Source: Mycolicibacterium sp. P1-5
GTDB lineage: Bacteria > Actinomycetota > Actinomycetes > Mycobacteriales > Mycobacteriaceae
DNA: 64,000 bases
Direction: 5' to 3'
Assembly: GCF_008329565.1 (NCBI RefSeq)
Contig: NZ_NPKT01000024.1
Coordinates: 1 to 64,000 of the forward strand
In this document: positions 44,134 through 53,463 of the stretch, in pieces
Numbering within the stretch: the stretch's first letter is position 1
How the letters are laid out: every line of letters starts with the position of its first letter
The notes under the pieces: model-generated
The model's database searches: none
What the model was told of the DNA's origin: nothing
The model's input: the letters and a program-made list of their open reading frames with translations, nothing else
Position numbers and translations under genes: made by a program

Positions 44134-45318
44134 TCAGATCATCGCCCGCAGCGCGCCTTGCGGGTCGACACCGAACGAGCTCAGCGCCGAGGCGTGATAC
44201 ACCGTTCCTGGTACATGGATGGCGTGCGCCATACCGGTGTGCGCGTCACGCCAGTAGCGCTGGAGCGGCTTGTCCATCCGCATCGCGTTGCCGCCGGACC
44301 GAGCGAAGATCTCGTCCACCGCGCTGACCGCGCGCCACACCGCGCGCACCTGGGTGCGCCGCCCGGCGGCACGGTCCTCGAACGAGACCTCCTTGCCGGA
44401 ATCCACCATGTCGTAGATCCGGTCCACGTTGGCCAGGATTTCCTGGCGGGCGGCGTTGATGTCGGCGGCGGCCTCGCCGATCGCGTACATCACGTAGGGG
44501 TCGTCTTTGATCGCGGTGCCGGCCGCACTGACCCGCTCGCGTTGGTAGTCCAGGTGCGCGGCCAGCGCACCTTCGCAGATGCCGATGGTGGCCGAGGAAA
44601 TGCCCAACGGGAACATCGTCGACCACGGCATCAGATACAGCGTGTCGGTCATACCCGCTTCGCGCTGCGCGGTGCCGTCCATGACCTTGAATGCGTCCAT
44701 CACGCGGTAGTCGGGTACGAAGGCGTCCTTGACGATGACGTCCTTGGAGCCGGTGCCCCGCAATCCGACCACGTCCCAGGAATCGTCGACGATGGTGTAG
44801 TCCTTGCGCGGCAGGATCATGTGCAACATCTGCGGCGGCATCTGCACCTTGCCGTCGGCGTCGCTCTTGATGGCGCCGAGGAAGATCCATTCGCAGTGGT
44901 CCGTCCCGGAACTGAACTGCCAGCGACCGTTGAAGATGTAGCCACCGTCCACCGGCCGGGCGATGCCCTGTGGTGCGTAGGGCGAGGCTACCCAGGTGTC
45001 GACGTCGTCAGCCCAGATCTCCTCGGCCACCCGCGGGTCGGCGTAGGCCAGCTGATAGGGATGCACGCCGACGACACCGTTGATCCAGCCGGCAGCCGGG
45101 TCCAACGCAGCCAGCGCCATCACGGTCTCGCCGAACTCGCGGGGATGCACTTCCAGGCCGCCGTGCTTGGCAGGCTGGAGTAACCGGATATGGCCTGCGT
45201 CCTTCATCGCCTTGACGGTCTCGTCGGTGAGCTTGCCGATCTTCTCGGCCTGTACGGCCTGCTCACGCAACTGGTCGGCGAGCTCCATCGTCTTGTCGAG
45301 CACCGAAGCGGTCATCAC
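44134..45318 (-). CDS. Flavin-dependent monooxygenase, HsaA-like, module copy 2
   Basis: A 394-aa paralogue of the enzyme at 34562, same length and motifs (GRWQFSSGTDHCEW, GLRGTGSKDV, RYWRDAHTGMAHAIH). It is the most conserved pair in the duplication, above 80% identity by eye. Start is GTG-ATG tandem (45318/45315). Function expected: hydroxylation of a phenolic intermediate using flavin reduced by a separate HsaB-type reductase, not found in the window. It is divergent from the BVMO at 45435 across 116 nt. Confidence 0.88.
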   Translation of the reverse strand: MMTASVLDKTMELADQLREQAVQAEKIGKLTDETVKAMKDAGHIRLLQPAKHGGLEVHPREFGETVMALAALDPAAGWINGVVGVHPYQLAYADPRVAEEIWADDVDTWVASPYAPQGIARPVDGGYIFNGRWQFSSGTDHCEWIFLGAIKSDADGKVQMPPQMLHMILPRKDYTIVDDSWDVVGLRGTGSKDVIVKDAFVPDYRVMDAFKVMDGTAQREAGMTDTLYLMPWSTMFPLGISSATIGICEGALAAHLDYQRERVSAAGTAIKDDPYVMYAIGEAAADINAARQEILANVDRIYDMVDSGKEVSFEDRAAGRRTQVRAVWRAVSAVDEIFARSGGNAMRMDKPLQRYWRDAHTGMAHAIHVPGTVYHASALSSFGVDPQGALRAMI

Positions 45319-45434
45319 GCATCCTTGTCCAGGTCTGGGCTGTCGGTTTCATCCTGGCCCCGCGAGGCGGTCAGTATCGGGCAATGTCTCGATGAGCGGG
45401 GCAACTTAGGACGTGTCGACTTACGCTCCTGGGC

Positions 45435-47045
45435 ATGAGCGCACCACACGAGGCACTCGACGTGGTCGTGGTCGGCGCCGGATTTGCCGGGCTGTACGCG
45501 CTGCACAAGTTCCGCCGGCAGGGACTGTCGGTCCGAGTGCTCGAGGCGGCGCCTGAGCTCGGCGGCACCTGGTTCTTCAACCGATATCCCGGTGCCCGGT
45601 GTGACGTCGAGAGCGTCGACTACAGCTACTCGTTCTCCGAAGAACTGCAGCAGGAATGGACGTGGACCGAGAAGTACGCCACCCAGTCGGAGATCCTGAC
45701 CTATCTGAACTGGGTTGCCGACAAACTCGACCTGCGTCGTGACATCGCCTTCAACACCCGGGTGGCCTCGGCCATGCTCGACGAAGCCACGTTGCGCTGG
45801 ACCGTGACGACCGCGGACGGCCGAGCGATCACCGCACGGTTCGTCGTGATGGCGACCGGAGCCCTGTCCGCGGCCATCACACCGGCGTTCAACGGACTGG
45901 ACCGGTTCGGCGGTGGCGTCTTTCACACCGCGCACTGGCCACACGATGGAGTGGATTTCACCGGCAAGCGAGTCGCGGTCATCGGCACAGGTTCCTCAGG
46001 TATTCAATCGATTCCGATCTTCGCCGAACAGGCCGAGCACCTGTATGTCTTTCAGCGCACCCCGAACTACAGCATCCCGGCCGGTAACGCCGCACTGACC
46101 CCCGAGCAGGTGGCGGAGGTCAAGGCGACGTACGCCGAGCGTCGCCGGGTGTCGATGCGCAGCGGCGGCGGGTCACCGTATGTCGGCACCACGAAACCGA
46201 CCATGGAGGTCTCACCTGAAGAGCGCCGGGAAGCCTTCGAGAAGCGTTGGCGGCTCGGCGGTGTGCTGTTCTCGAAGACCTTTCCCGATCAGCTCACCGA
46301 TCAGGTCGCCAACGACGAGGCGCGCCGGTTCTGGGTGGAGAAGGTGCGCGCGGTCATCGACGACCCCGCGGTCGCCGAACTGCTGATCCCTGACGATCAC
46401 CCGATCGGGGCGAAGCGAATCTGCACCGACTCCAACTACTTTCAGACGTTCAATCGGCCCAATGTGACACTGGTCAGCGTCCGTCGTACCCCGATCGTGT
46501 CGATCGACGAGACCGGCATCAACACCTCCGGTGCGCACGTGGACCTCGATGCGATCGTGTTCGCCACCGGATTCGACGCTCTCACCGGCGCACTGGGCAA
46601 GATCGACATCGTCGGGCGTGGGGGAGAGCTGCTCCGCGACGACTGGGCCGACGGCCCACGCAGCTACCTCGGTCTGGGCGACGACGGCTTCCCGAACCTG
46701 TTCATGGTCACCGGTCCCGGAGCGCCTGCCGTGCTGGCCAACATGGTCCTGCACGCCGAGGCGCATGTGGACTGGATCGCCGAGGCCATCGGCTATCTCG
46801 ACGCGCACGGGTACGTCGGCATCGAGGCAACACCGGAGGCGGTGGAGAATTGGCTCGCCGAGCTCAACCAACGCGCCGCGACGACCCTCTTCCCGAAAGC
46901 CAATTCCTGGTACATGGGCGCCAATGTGCCCGGCAAACCAAGGGTTTTCATGCTTTTCATCGGGGGCTTCGGGGCCTACAACGACATCTGCGCCGAGGTC
47001 GCCGCCGCCGGATACAAGGGTTTCGACCTGATCAAGACTCCCTGA
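45435..47045 (+). CDS. Baeyer-Villiger monooxygenase, module copy 2
   Basis: A 536-aa paralogue of the BVMO at 36257. FAD site VVVVGAGFAGLYALHKFR, fingerprint FGGGVFHTAHWP, NADPH site VIGTGSSGIQSIP. Unlike copy 1 it has no SDR genes behind it: the next gene is the convergent HsaD-like hydrolase, 4 nt beyond its stop. No good ribosome site precedes the ATG, so translation may start on a leaderless or weak leader. Expected reaction: ketone to ester or lactone. Confidence 0.9.
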   Translation: MSAPHEALDVVVVGAGFAGLYALHKFRRQGLSVRVLEAAPELGGTWFFNRYPGARCDVESVDYSYSFSEELQQEWTWTEKYATQSEILTYLNWVADKLDLRRDIAFNTRVASAMLDEATLRWTVTTADGRAITARFVVMATGALSAAITPAFNGLDRFGGGVFHTAHWPHDGVDFTGKRVAVIGTGSSGIQSIPIFAEQAEHLYVFQRTPNYSIPAGNAALTPEQVAEVKATYAERRRVSMRSGGGSPYVGTTKPTMEVSPEERREAFEKRWRLGGVLFSKTFPDQLTDQVANDEARRFWVEKVRAVIDDPAVAELLIPDDHPIGAKRICTDSNYFQTFNRPNVTLVSVRRTPIVSIDETGINTSGAHVDLDAIVFATGFDALTGALGKIDIVGRGGELLRDDWADGPRSYLGLGDDGFPNLFMVTGPGAPAVLANMVLHAEAHVDWIAEAIGYLDAHGYVGIEATPEAVENWLAELNQRAATTLFPKANSWYMGANVPGKPRVFMLFIGGFGAYNDICAEVAAAGYKGFDLIKTP

Positions 47046-47049
47046 ATCC

Positions 47050-47907
47050 TCAGGCGTCCCGCTGCAGGAAGCTCATCACCACGCTCTCGAACGCCTGCTT
47101 GGCCTCGATCATCACCCAGTGCCCGCAGTTGGGGAACACGTGCAATTCGGCGTTCGAAATGGTGCGCATCGGGATCAGCGCCATGTCAAGCGGACTGACC
47201 CGATCGTCGCGTCCCCACGTCAGCAGGGTGGGCGCCTTGACCTTGTGCATGATCGCCCAAGGCAGTGGGAAGTCGGCGTTGCGCATCATCTTCGTCATCG
47301 CCGCGAAGGCCGCTTTGCCGTACATCCGTCGCGCACTGTCCAGCGTCTCGGGATCGGTTGCCAGCGCGAAACGTTCCTCGATGAGCTCCTCGGTCACCAG
47401 CGCGGGGTCGTAGACCATTGAGTTGAGCCAGTCGATGAGGCGCTGCCGGGTCGGATCTTCGGTGAATGCCTGCAGCAGCCGGATACCCTCGCTGGGGCCC
47501 GAGCTGAAGATGTTGGTGCCGATACCGCCGATGGTCACCAGCTTGCCGATCCGGTCGGAAAAGTTGATCGCGAAGTTGATGCCGACGCCGCCGCCCATCG
47601 AGTTGCCGATCACGTCCACCTTCTCCAGGCCCAGGGCGTCGACGAAGGCCGGCACCGCCGCCTGTGCGTCCAGCATGGGGTGGCCGCCGAAGTCGTCGCT
47701 CACGCCGAACCCCGGGAACTCCAACACCAGGCACCGGTAGCGCTCGGCGAAGAAGCCGAGGTTGCCGCGGAAGTTGCGCCATCCCGTCACACCCGGGCCG
47801 GACCCGTGCAACAGCAGCAGAGTGGGGCCCTCGCCGGCCTCGTGGTAGCGCAGAACGCCCTTCTCGGTGGCGATCTCGCGCTTGGTGCCTTCGTAAGTCG
47901 TGTCCAC
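47050..47907 (-). CDS. C-C bond hydrolase, HsaD-like (meta-cleavage product hydrolase)
   Basis: A 285-aa alpha/beta hydrolase closely following the HsaD/BphD pattern: LLHGSGPGVTGWRNF (oxyanion loop), nucleophile elbow IGNSMGGG, WGRDDRVSPLD (acid) and FPNCGHWVMIE (His). These enzymes split the vinylogous product made by extradiol dioxygenases, so it is the natural next step after the HsaC-like enzymes. One hydrolase may serve both modules. The GTG at 47907 gives a normal N-terminus; codons upstream to 48006 are unlikely. The hydratase-aldolase-dehydrogenase genes (hsaEFG) are not in the window. Confidence 0.85.
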   Translation of the reverse strand: MDTTYEGTKREIATEKGVLRYHEAGEGPTLLLLHGSGPGVTGWRNFRGNLGFFAERYRCLVLEFPGFGVSDDFGGHPMLDAQAAVPAFVDALGLEKVDVIGNSMGGGVGINFAINFSDRIGKLVTIGGIGTNIFSSGPSEGIRLLQAFTEDPTRQRLIDWLNSMVYDPALVTEELIEERFALATDPETLDSARRMYGKAAFAAMTKMMRNADFPLPWAIMHKVKAPTLLTWGRDDRVSPLDMALIPMRTISNAELHVFPNCGHWVMIEAKQAFESVVMSFLQRDA

Positions 47908-48076
47908 GGTGCTATCCGACCATCGTGGCGGCCGAAGTGGCAACCAGCTGTACCGCTGGCCGGACGGTGACCTCGACCCACACATCATCGGCCACATCAG
48001 CCTCATTGGTCACATCGTGCGGTACTCTGCTTCCCTGACGCGTGTCTGTCAGGCCGCGCCGGGCGAAGGGATGCCT

Positions 48077-50284
48077 ATGACGCAAGTGTCTGACCAAGAC
48101 GCTGCCGAGGCTGATATCGACCAGATGCCGCAGGCCGGTCGTTCGCGTACCCGTTTCGGCTGGTTCCGCCGCCGCCGGCTGTTGGCGCATGTGAGCATCC
48201 TGTCCAAGCTGACCCTCATGATGGTGCTCTGCACGGTGCTGGCCTCGGGGGTGATCGGAGGCATCGCGTTCAAGGCGGGACGAGCGTCGATTCGCGACGC
48301 CGTGTTCAGCCGGCTGACCGAGGTCCGGGGATCGCAGACCAGAGCGCTCACCAACCAGATCTCGGATCTGAGAAATTCCCTGATCACGTACACCCAGGGA
48401 GTAAGTACCCGGACCGCTCTGGACGAGTTCACCGCCGGGTTCGATCAGCTGTCCACTGCCCAGATCAGCCCCGCGCAATCGCAGACGCTCACCGACTACT
48501 ACACCAACACCTTCATCAAGGAGGTCGAGCAATACAGCGGGACAAAGCTCGACGCCGCTGCACTGCTGCCGACGACGAACCCCGAACGGTATCTGCAGGC
48601 GAACTACACTGCGCTGCGGCGGAACGACGACAACGCGATCACGATCAATGACGCTCACGACGGGAGCCTTTGGTCGGCAGCGAATGCGCGGTTCCAAGAC
48701 TTCTTTCGGCAGATCGTCACGCGATTCGAATTCGAGGACGCACTACTGCTCGACGGTCGCGGCAACGTCGTCTACAGCGCCTACAAGGACGTCGACCTCG
48801 GGACCAACATCCTCGATGGGCCTTATTCCGGATCCAAGCTTCGCCAGGCATACATGAAAGCGATGTCGGCCAACCAGGTTGACTACGTCGGCTTCACCGA
48901 TTTCGAGTTCTACCAGCCGGCCGAGATGCAACCGACCGCATGGATGGTGGCACCCTTGCTCAAGGACGGTCGCGCCGAAGGGGTTCTGGCGCTGCAATTC
49001 CCGATCACCAAAATCAACCGGCTGATGACCTTCGACAAGCAATGGCAGCAAGCGGGGATGGGCGAGACCGGCGAGACGGTGCTGGGCGGACCCGACGACT
49101 TGATGCGGTCGGATTCTCGGCTGTTCCTGGAGAATCCTCAGCAATACAAGTCCGATGTCGTCGACGCGGGCACCCCTCCTGACGTCGCGGACATGGCGAT
49201 CCGACAGGGCGGTACAACGCTGATCCAGAAGATGGCGTCACCGGCGACCCTCAACGCTCAGAAGGGCGAGACGGGCACCGTGATCACCAAGGACTACCTC
49301 GGTCAGGAGACCCTGCAGGCCTATGCGCCGCTGGTGATCAAGGATTCGGAGCTGCATTGGTCGATCGTCGCGAAAGTGACGACCCGTGAAGCGTTCGCCC
49401 GCGAATCGGAGTTCACCAAGACCATGGTGCTGGTCACCACCGGGATCATCTTCGTGGTGTGCTTACTGGCGATTTCTCTGGCCCAGATCTTCGTACGGCC
49501 GATCAGACGACTGGAAGCCGGCGCGCAGCGGATCAGCGCCGGCGACTACGACGTCGCCATCCCGGTGGAAACACGCGACGAGATCGGTGATCTGACCGAA
49601 GCCTTCAACGAGATGGGCCGCAGCCTCACGGTCAAGGAAGACTTGATCAACCAGCAGCGCAAGGAAAACGACGAGCTGTTGCGCTCACTGATGCCCGACG
49701 CGCTCGCAGAGCGGTACAAGCAGGGCGAGGAAACCATCGCCGTCGAGCACCAGAACGTCACCGTGATCTTCGCCGACATCATCGGCTTGGATCGGCTGCA
49801 GGCTCAACTGGCCCCCGAAATGTCTTTGACGTTAGCCAATGAGCTCATCCGGCAGATCGATGCCGCCGCAGACACGTTCGGTATGGAAACCGTCCACACG
49901 GTCCGCAACGGCTACCTGGCAAGCTGTGGTCTCACCATCCCAAGGCTGGACAATGTCCGCCGCACAGTCGATTTCGCGCTGGAGTGCCAGCAGATCGTCG
50001 AGCGGTTCAACAACGAGACAGGCAACACCTTGAGCCTGCGTGCCGGGATCGACACCGGGGCGGTGAGTAGTGGGCTGCTCGGCCGACCATCGGTCGTCTA
50101 CGACATGTGGGGTGCTGTGGTCAATCTTGCACACCAGATCAAGGACGGCTCACCGCAGCCCGGAATTTACGCGACCTCCGGCGTGTACGAGGCCCTGCAG
50201 GAGACCGTACGATTCGAGTCGGCTGGAACCGTCACGGTAGACGCTGAACCGCAAGCGATCTGGCGTATCTCGGAGCGGCGCTGA
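48077..50284 (+). CDS. Membrane-bound class III adenylate cyclase-like protein with degenerate active site (Rv2435c-like)
   Basis: A 735-aa sensor protein: TM1 about residues 43-65, a large extracytoplasmic Cache-like domain (about 66-448), TM2 about 449-472, HAMP (about 473-525) and a C-terminal cyclase domain (about 555-730). By comparison with Rv1625c, the first metal Asp (Asp567, FADI), the Asp of the base pocket (Asp676) and the transition-state Asn (Asn683) are present. The second metal Asp is Asn611, the base-specifying Lys is His607 and the transition-state Arg is Gln687. Spacings are exact, so the alignment is firm and activity is doubtful. GAAGGG lies 6 nt before the ATG at 48077; 48071 is possible. 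Overlaps the MscS gene by 1 nt. Confidence 0.88.
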   Translation: MTQVSDQDAAEADIDQMPQAGRSRTRFGWFRRRRLLAHVSILSKLTLMMVLCTVLASGVIGGIAFKAGRASIRDAVFSRLTEVRGSQTRALTNQISDLRNSLITYTQGVSTRTALDEFTAGFDQLSTAQISPAQSQTLTDYYTNTFIKEVEQYSGTKLDAAALLPTTNPERYLQANYTALRRNDDNAITINDAHDGSLWSAANARFQDFFRQIVTRFEFEDALLLDGRGNVVYSAYKDVDLGTNILDGPYSGSKLRQAYMKAMSANQVDYVGFTDFEFYQPAEMQPTAWMVAPLLKDGRAEGVLALQFPITKINRLMTFDKQWQQAGMGETGETVLGGPDDLMRSDSRLFLENPQQYKSDVVDAGTPPDVADMAIRQGGTTLIQKMASPATLNAQKGETGTVITKDYLGQETLQAYAPLVIKDSELHWSIVAKVTTREAFARESEFTKTMVLVTTGIIFVVCLLAISLAQIFVRPIRRLEAGAQRISAGDYDVAIPVETRDEIGDLTEAFNEMGRSLTVKEDLINQQRKENDELLRSLMPDALAERYKQGEETIAVEHQNVTVIFADIIGLDRLQAQLAPEMSLTLANELIRQIDAAADTFGMETVHTVRNGYLASCGLTIPRLDNVRRTVDFALECQQIVERFNNETGNTLSLRAGIDTGAVSSGLLGRPSVVYDMWGAVVNLAHQIKDGSPQPGIYATSGVYEALQETVRFESAGTVTVDAEPQAIWRISERR

Positions 50285-51699
50285 TGAGCGACGTCTTCTC
50301 CTCCGCATGGTTCTGGTGGGCCGTCGGAATCGCGATTGGACTGCCGCTGGGCTTGGTGGTGCTCACCGAGTGGCAGCATTCGTTGCAGCGCAAACAGAGC
50401 GTGCTGCAGAGGCCGGTGGCGATTTTGCGGAACTATCTTCTTCCGCTTTGCGCACTGCTGTTATTGATGCTGGAGGCCAACCAGGTTCCGGCGCAGGCTA
50501 CATCGGTGCGAATGGTGGCCACGCTCGCCGCCTTCGTGGTCCTGGTGTTGCTGCTGTCCGGGATCAACGCGGCATTGTTCCAGAGCGCGCCCGACGGTTC
50601 GTGGCGCAAGCGGATGCCGTCGATCTTCCTCGATGTCGTCCGCTTCGTGCTCATCGCGGTCGGCCTGGCGATGATATTCGCCTACATCTGGGGCGCGAAC
50701 GTCAAGGGATTGTTCACCGCGTTGGGAATCACCTCGATCGTGGTCGGTTTGACGCTGCAGAACTCTGTCGGCCAGATCATCTCCGGGCTGCTGATGTTGT
50801 TCGAGCAACCGTTCCGGCTGGGTGACTGGATCGAGACGCCGCACGCCAAAGGCCAAGTGGTCGAGGTGAACTGGCGGGCCACCCACGTGGAGACCGGCAC
50901 CGGTCTGCAGATCACGCCCAACTCTGTGCTGGCCGGTGCCTCATTCACCAACCTGAGCCGTCCGGTCGGCAAGCACACCTGCGTCGTGCTCACCGTGTTC
51001 GCCCACGAGGATCCACCCGACCGGGTCTGCGCGATGCTGACCCGGGCGGCGTCCGAGCTTCCCCAGTGCGATCCGGACCGGGCTCCCAACACCGTTCCCG
51101 TCGGTGGACTGGAGTACCGGACGAAGATCCCGCTGAAGTCTCCCGCTGAGGACGGCAAGGCCAAAGCGACGTTCCGGCGCTGGATCTGGTACGCGGCGCG
51201 TCGCGACGGACTGCACCTCGATGAAGCCGACGATAGCTTCTCCAGCACTGAACTCGTCGCCGAGGGGATTCGCAAAGTCGTCAGTCCAACCTTCCGGTTG
51301 AGCCGCGACGAGCACCAGGATCTGATCGACCATGCCAGCATCGAGTGGTACGGCGACGGTGAAACGATTCAGCGGGCCGGTGATGTACCTGCCGGGATGA
51401 TGTTCGTACTGTCGGGCAGCGTTCAGATGAATGCGCGTTTGGAAGACGGCTCGGAAGTTATCGCCTGGATCCAGGACGAAGGCTCGTTTCTAGGCCAGTC
51501 GACATTGACCCGGCAGCCAACACTCGGGTCCGCTTATGCCGTCGGTGAAGTGGAAATGGTGTGCGTTGCGCGCGACCAGATCGCCGAGTTGGTGCAGCGC
51601 AATCCGCTGCTCCTGCAGGAGCTCGGCAGGACGATCGAGGAGCGTCGTGCCAATGTACGAAACGCGGTGGACCAGGCTACCGGCGTCGACTTCGATTGA
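50284..51699 (+). CDS. MscS-family mechanosensitive channel with C-terminal cyclic-nucleotide-binding-like domain (Rv2434c-like)
   Basis: A 471-aa membrane protein with about four hydrophobic segments in residues 5-150, the MscS pore helix and beta domain (GLFTALGITSIVVGLTLQNSVGQIISGLLMLFEQPFRLGDWIE), and a C-terminal cNMP-binding fold (about residues 335-455). In that fold the canonical FGE...R-[SA]-A-T phosphate cassette reads FLGQ...PTLGSA: the Glu and the phosphate-binding Arg are missing. It is coupled to the cyclase-like gene (TGATG), the same pair as Rv2435c-Rv2434c. It probably opens under osmotic stress and may take a signal from its partner by protein contact rather than by cAMP. 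Confidence 0.88.
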   Translation: MSDVFSSAWFWWAVGIAIGLPLGLVVLTEWQHSLQRKQSVLQRPVAILRNYLLPLCALLLLMLEANQVPAQATSVRMVATLAAFVVLVLLLSGINAALFQSAPDGSWRKRMPSIFLDVVRFVLIAVGLAMIFAYIWGANVKGLFTALGITSIVVGLTLQNSVGQIISGLLMLFEQPFRLGDWIETPHAKGQVVEVNWRATHVETGTGLQITPNSVLAGASFTNLSRPVGKHTCVVLTVFAHEDPPDRVCAMLTRAASELPQCDPDRAPNTVPVGGLEYRTKIPLKSPAEDGKAKATFRRWIWYAARRDGLHLDEADDSFSSTELVAEGIRKVVSPTFRLSRDEHQDLIDHASIEWYGDGETIQRAGDVPAGMMFVLSGSVQMNARLEDGSEVIAWIQDEGSFLGQSTLTRQPTLGSAYAVGEVEMVCVARDQIAELVQRNPLLLQELGRTIEERRANVRNAVDQATGVDFD

Positions 51700-51704
51700 G
51701 CCTT

Positions 51705-52904
51705 ATGACATCTGGCGTATATGACCTGATAGTCGTCGGCGCGGGCATCGTCGGGTTGGCGGTGGCCCGAGAGTGGATGTGGCGCCGCCCGGATGATTCC
51801 GTGGCCGTCCTCGAGCGCGAGGCCGCACCGGCCCGCCATCAGACCGGCCACAACTCCGGGGTGATCCATGGCGGCATCTACTACCAGCCGGGATCACTGA
51901 AAGCCAGGCTGTGCGTTGAAGGTGCTCGGCTGATGTACGAGTACTGCGAGCACAACGCCATCGCCCATGAACGGTGCGGCAAGCTGATCGTCGCGGTGTC
52001 GGCGGGCGAGTTGGGCCGCCTGGACGACCTACAGCAGCGCGGCGCCGCCAATGCGGTACCGGGCCTGCGCCGTATCGGTGCACAGGAGATCGCCGAGATC
52101 GAGCCCAATGCCGTTGGTCTGCAAGCACTTCACGCACCCAACACCGGCATCGTCGATTATTCTGCCGTGGCGGCTGCCCTGGTGTCGGAATTGACGGCCG
52201 CGGGTGTCTCGGTGCGGTTCGGCACTGCGGTCACCGCGATCGACGGTGCCGAGGATCCGGTCGTTCACACCGCCGCCGGGCCGCTGCGCGCCGGCACCGT
52301 CATCGCCTGCGCCGGACTGTGGGCCGACCGGCTCGCCCGTCGCGCCGGGGCACCGCGGGATCCGCAGATCGTGCCGTTCCGCGGCGCCTACCTCGCACTT
52401 CGACCCACCGAATCGCCGCGGGTGAACGGGATGATCTACCCGGTGCCCAACCCCGAGCTACCGTTCCTGGGAGTGCACATCACCAAGCACATCACCGGGG
52501 ACGTGACGCTGGGGCCGACCGCGATGATGGTGGGCGCACGCGATGCTTATTCGTTGCGCCGCTTGAGTCTTCGAGACTCCTGGGAGACGGTGAGCTGGCC
52601 CGGCACCTGGCGAGTGGCGCGCCGGTACTGGCGGGTGGGACTCGACGAGATCCGGATGGCGGCCAGCCGGCGGGTGTTCGTCACCGCCGCCGCCCGCTAC
52701 ATGCCCGGCCTCACCCTGGCTGATCTGGACGGCAGCTCGCACGCGGGCGTCCGGGCGCAGGCCGTCGGGAGGGACGGTTCGCTGGTCGACGACTTCGTGA
52801 TCTCTCGCGACGGTCACATCTCCCACGTGCGCAACGCGCCGTCGCCTGCCGCAACGTCGGCGTTCGCACTGGCTCGCGAACTGGTCGACCGGGTGACCGA
52901 CTGA
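51705..52904 (+). CDS. lhgO: L-2-hydroxyglutarate oxidase/dehydrogenase
   Basis: A 399-aa FAD enzyme of the DAO family. It has the N-terminal GAGIVGLAVAREW, the LhgO hallmark RHQTGHNSGVIHGGIYYQPGS cut by family-conserved residues, PNTGIVDYSAVAAAL, and the C-terminal GVRAQAVGRDGSLVDDFVI. It oxidises L-2-hydroxyglutarate to 2-oxoglutarate, a metabolite-repair reaction, with electrons going to the membrane chain or oxygen. It starts 5 nt after the MscS gene stop and may be co-transcribed. The ATG at 51705 gives the standard N-terminus. Confidence 0.92.
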   Translation: MTSGVYDLIVVGAGIVGLAVAREWMWRRPDDSVAVLEREAAPARHQTGHNSGVIHGGIYYQPGSLKARLCVEGARLMYEYCEHNAIAHERCGKLIVAVSAGELGRLDDLQQRGAANAVPGLRRIGAQEIAEIEPNAVGLQALHAPNTGIVDYSAVAAALVSELTAAGVSVRFGTAVTAIDGAEDPVVHTAAGPLRAGTVIACAGLWADRLARRAGAPRDPQIVPFRGAYLALRPTESPRVNGMIYPVPNPELPFLGVHITKHITGDVTLGPTAMMVGARDAYSLRRLSLRDSWETVSWPGTWRVARRYWRVGLDEIRMAASRRVFVTAAARYMPGLTLADLDGSSHAGVRAQAVGRDGSLVDDFVISRDGHISHVRNAPSPAATSAFALARELVDRVTD

Positions 52905-53372
52905 TCACTCGCCACCCGGAGCGGTGACGAGGTCGGCGACGAACCGGGTCAAGAGGCCGTCGAGCTCATCGAGTTCGGTTGTCGTCCATGCAGACAGAGC
53001 CCGTCGGAGGTGCCCGATTCGCACCTCGAGCAGCTTCGCGGCGACCCGCCGGCCCTTCGGAGTGGCCTCCACCAACGCGACCCGAAGATCGGCGGGATGT
53101 GGATTGCGCGTCACCAAGCCCGCCTCGACCAACGAGGTGACCTGCCGGGTCGCCATCCCCATATCCATATGTGCACCGCGCGCCAATGCACCCATCGCAA
53201 GCGCGCCGTTGTCGAGAAGGATCCGCAGTAACGCATACGACGGCTGCGTCAGCGCGACGCCGGCCGCGCTGACGTCACGGGCAAACAGAGACCGACTGCT
53301 GGTCAGTCGCACCACTCGAGCCAGGGTTCGGCTGATTGAATCAAGCGACTTGTCCTGCGGCGAAGAAGTCAC
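52905..53372 (-). CDS. MarR-family transcriptional regulator
   Basis: A 155-aa winged-helix regulator. LTQPSYALLRILLDNGALAMGALARGAHMDMGMATRQVTSLVEAGLVTRN spans the recognition helix and DLRVALVEATPKG is the wing. Such proteins usually repress a divergent exporter gene, and an EamA-type transporter starts 91 nt away on the other strand. The GTG start at 53372 was preferred; a Met at 53474 would overlap the transporter gene. It ends directly against the lhgO stop. Confidence 0.87.
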   Translation of the reverse strand: MTSSPQDKSLDSISRTLARVVRLTSSRSLFARDVSAAGVALTQPSYALLRILLDNGALAMGALARGAHMDMGMATRQVTSLVEAGLVTRNPHPADLRVALVEATPKGRRVAAKLLEVRIGHLRRALSAWTTTELDELDGLLTRFVADLVTAPGGE

Positions 53373-53463
53373 AGCGTGTCCGTTCCACAGCGTCCGATTT
53401 TCATGGGGTGTCAGCAACGGTGATACCAGCCCGCTGCGATCAGGGCGTGACGGGTGTCGTTGA

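Larger units (their letters stand above)
41750..47045. repeat. Diverged duplicated catabolic module, copy 2
   Basis: Second copy of the module described at 32176-37870, in the same orientation, lacking the ferredoxin gene. It is separated from copy 1 by the SDR, SDR, hydratase and broken 13E12 genes. Confidence 0.85.
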
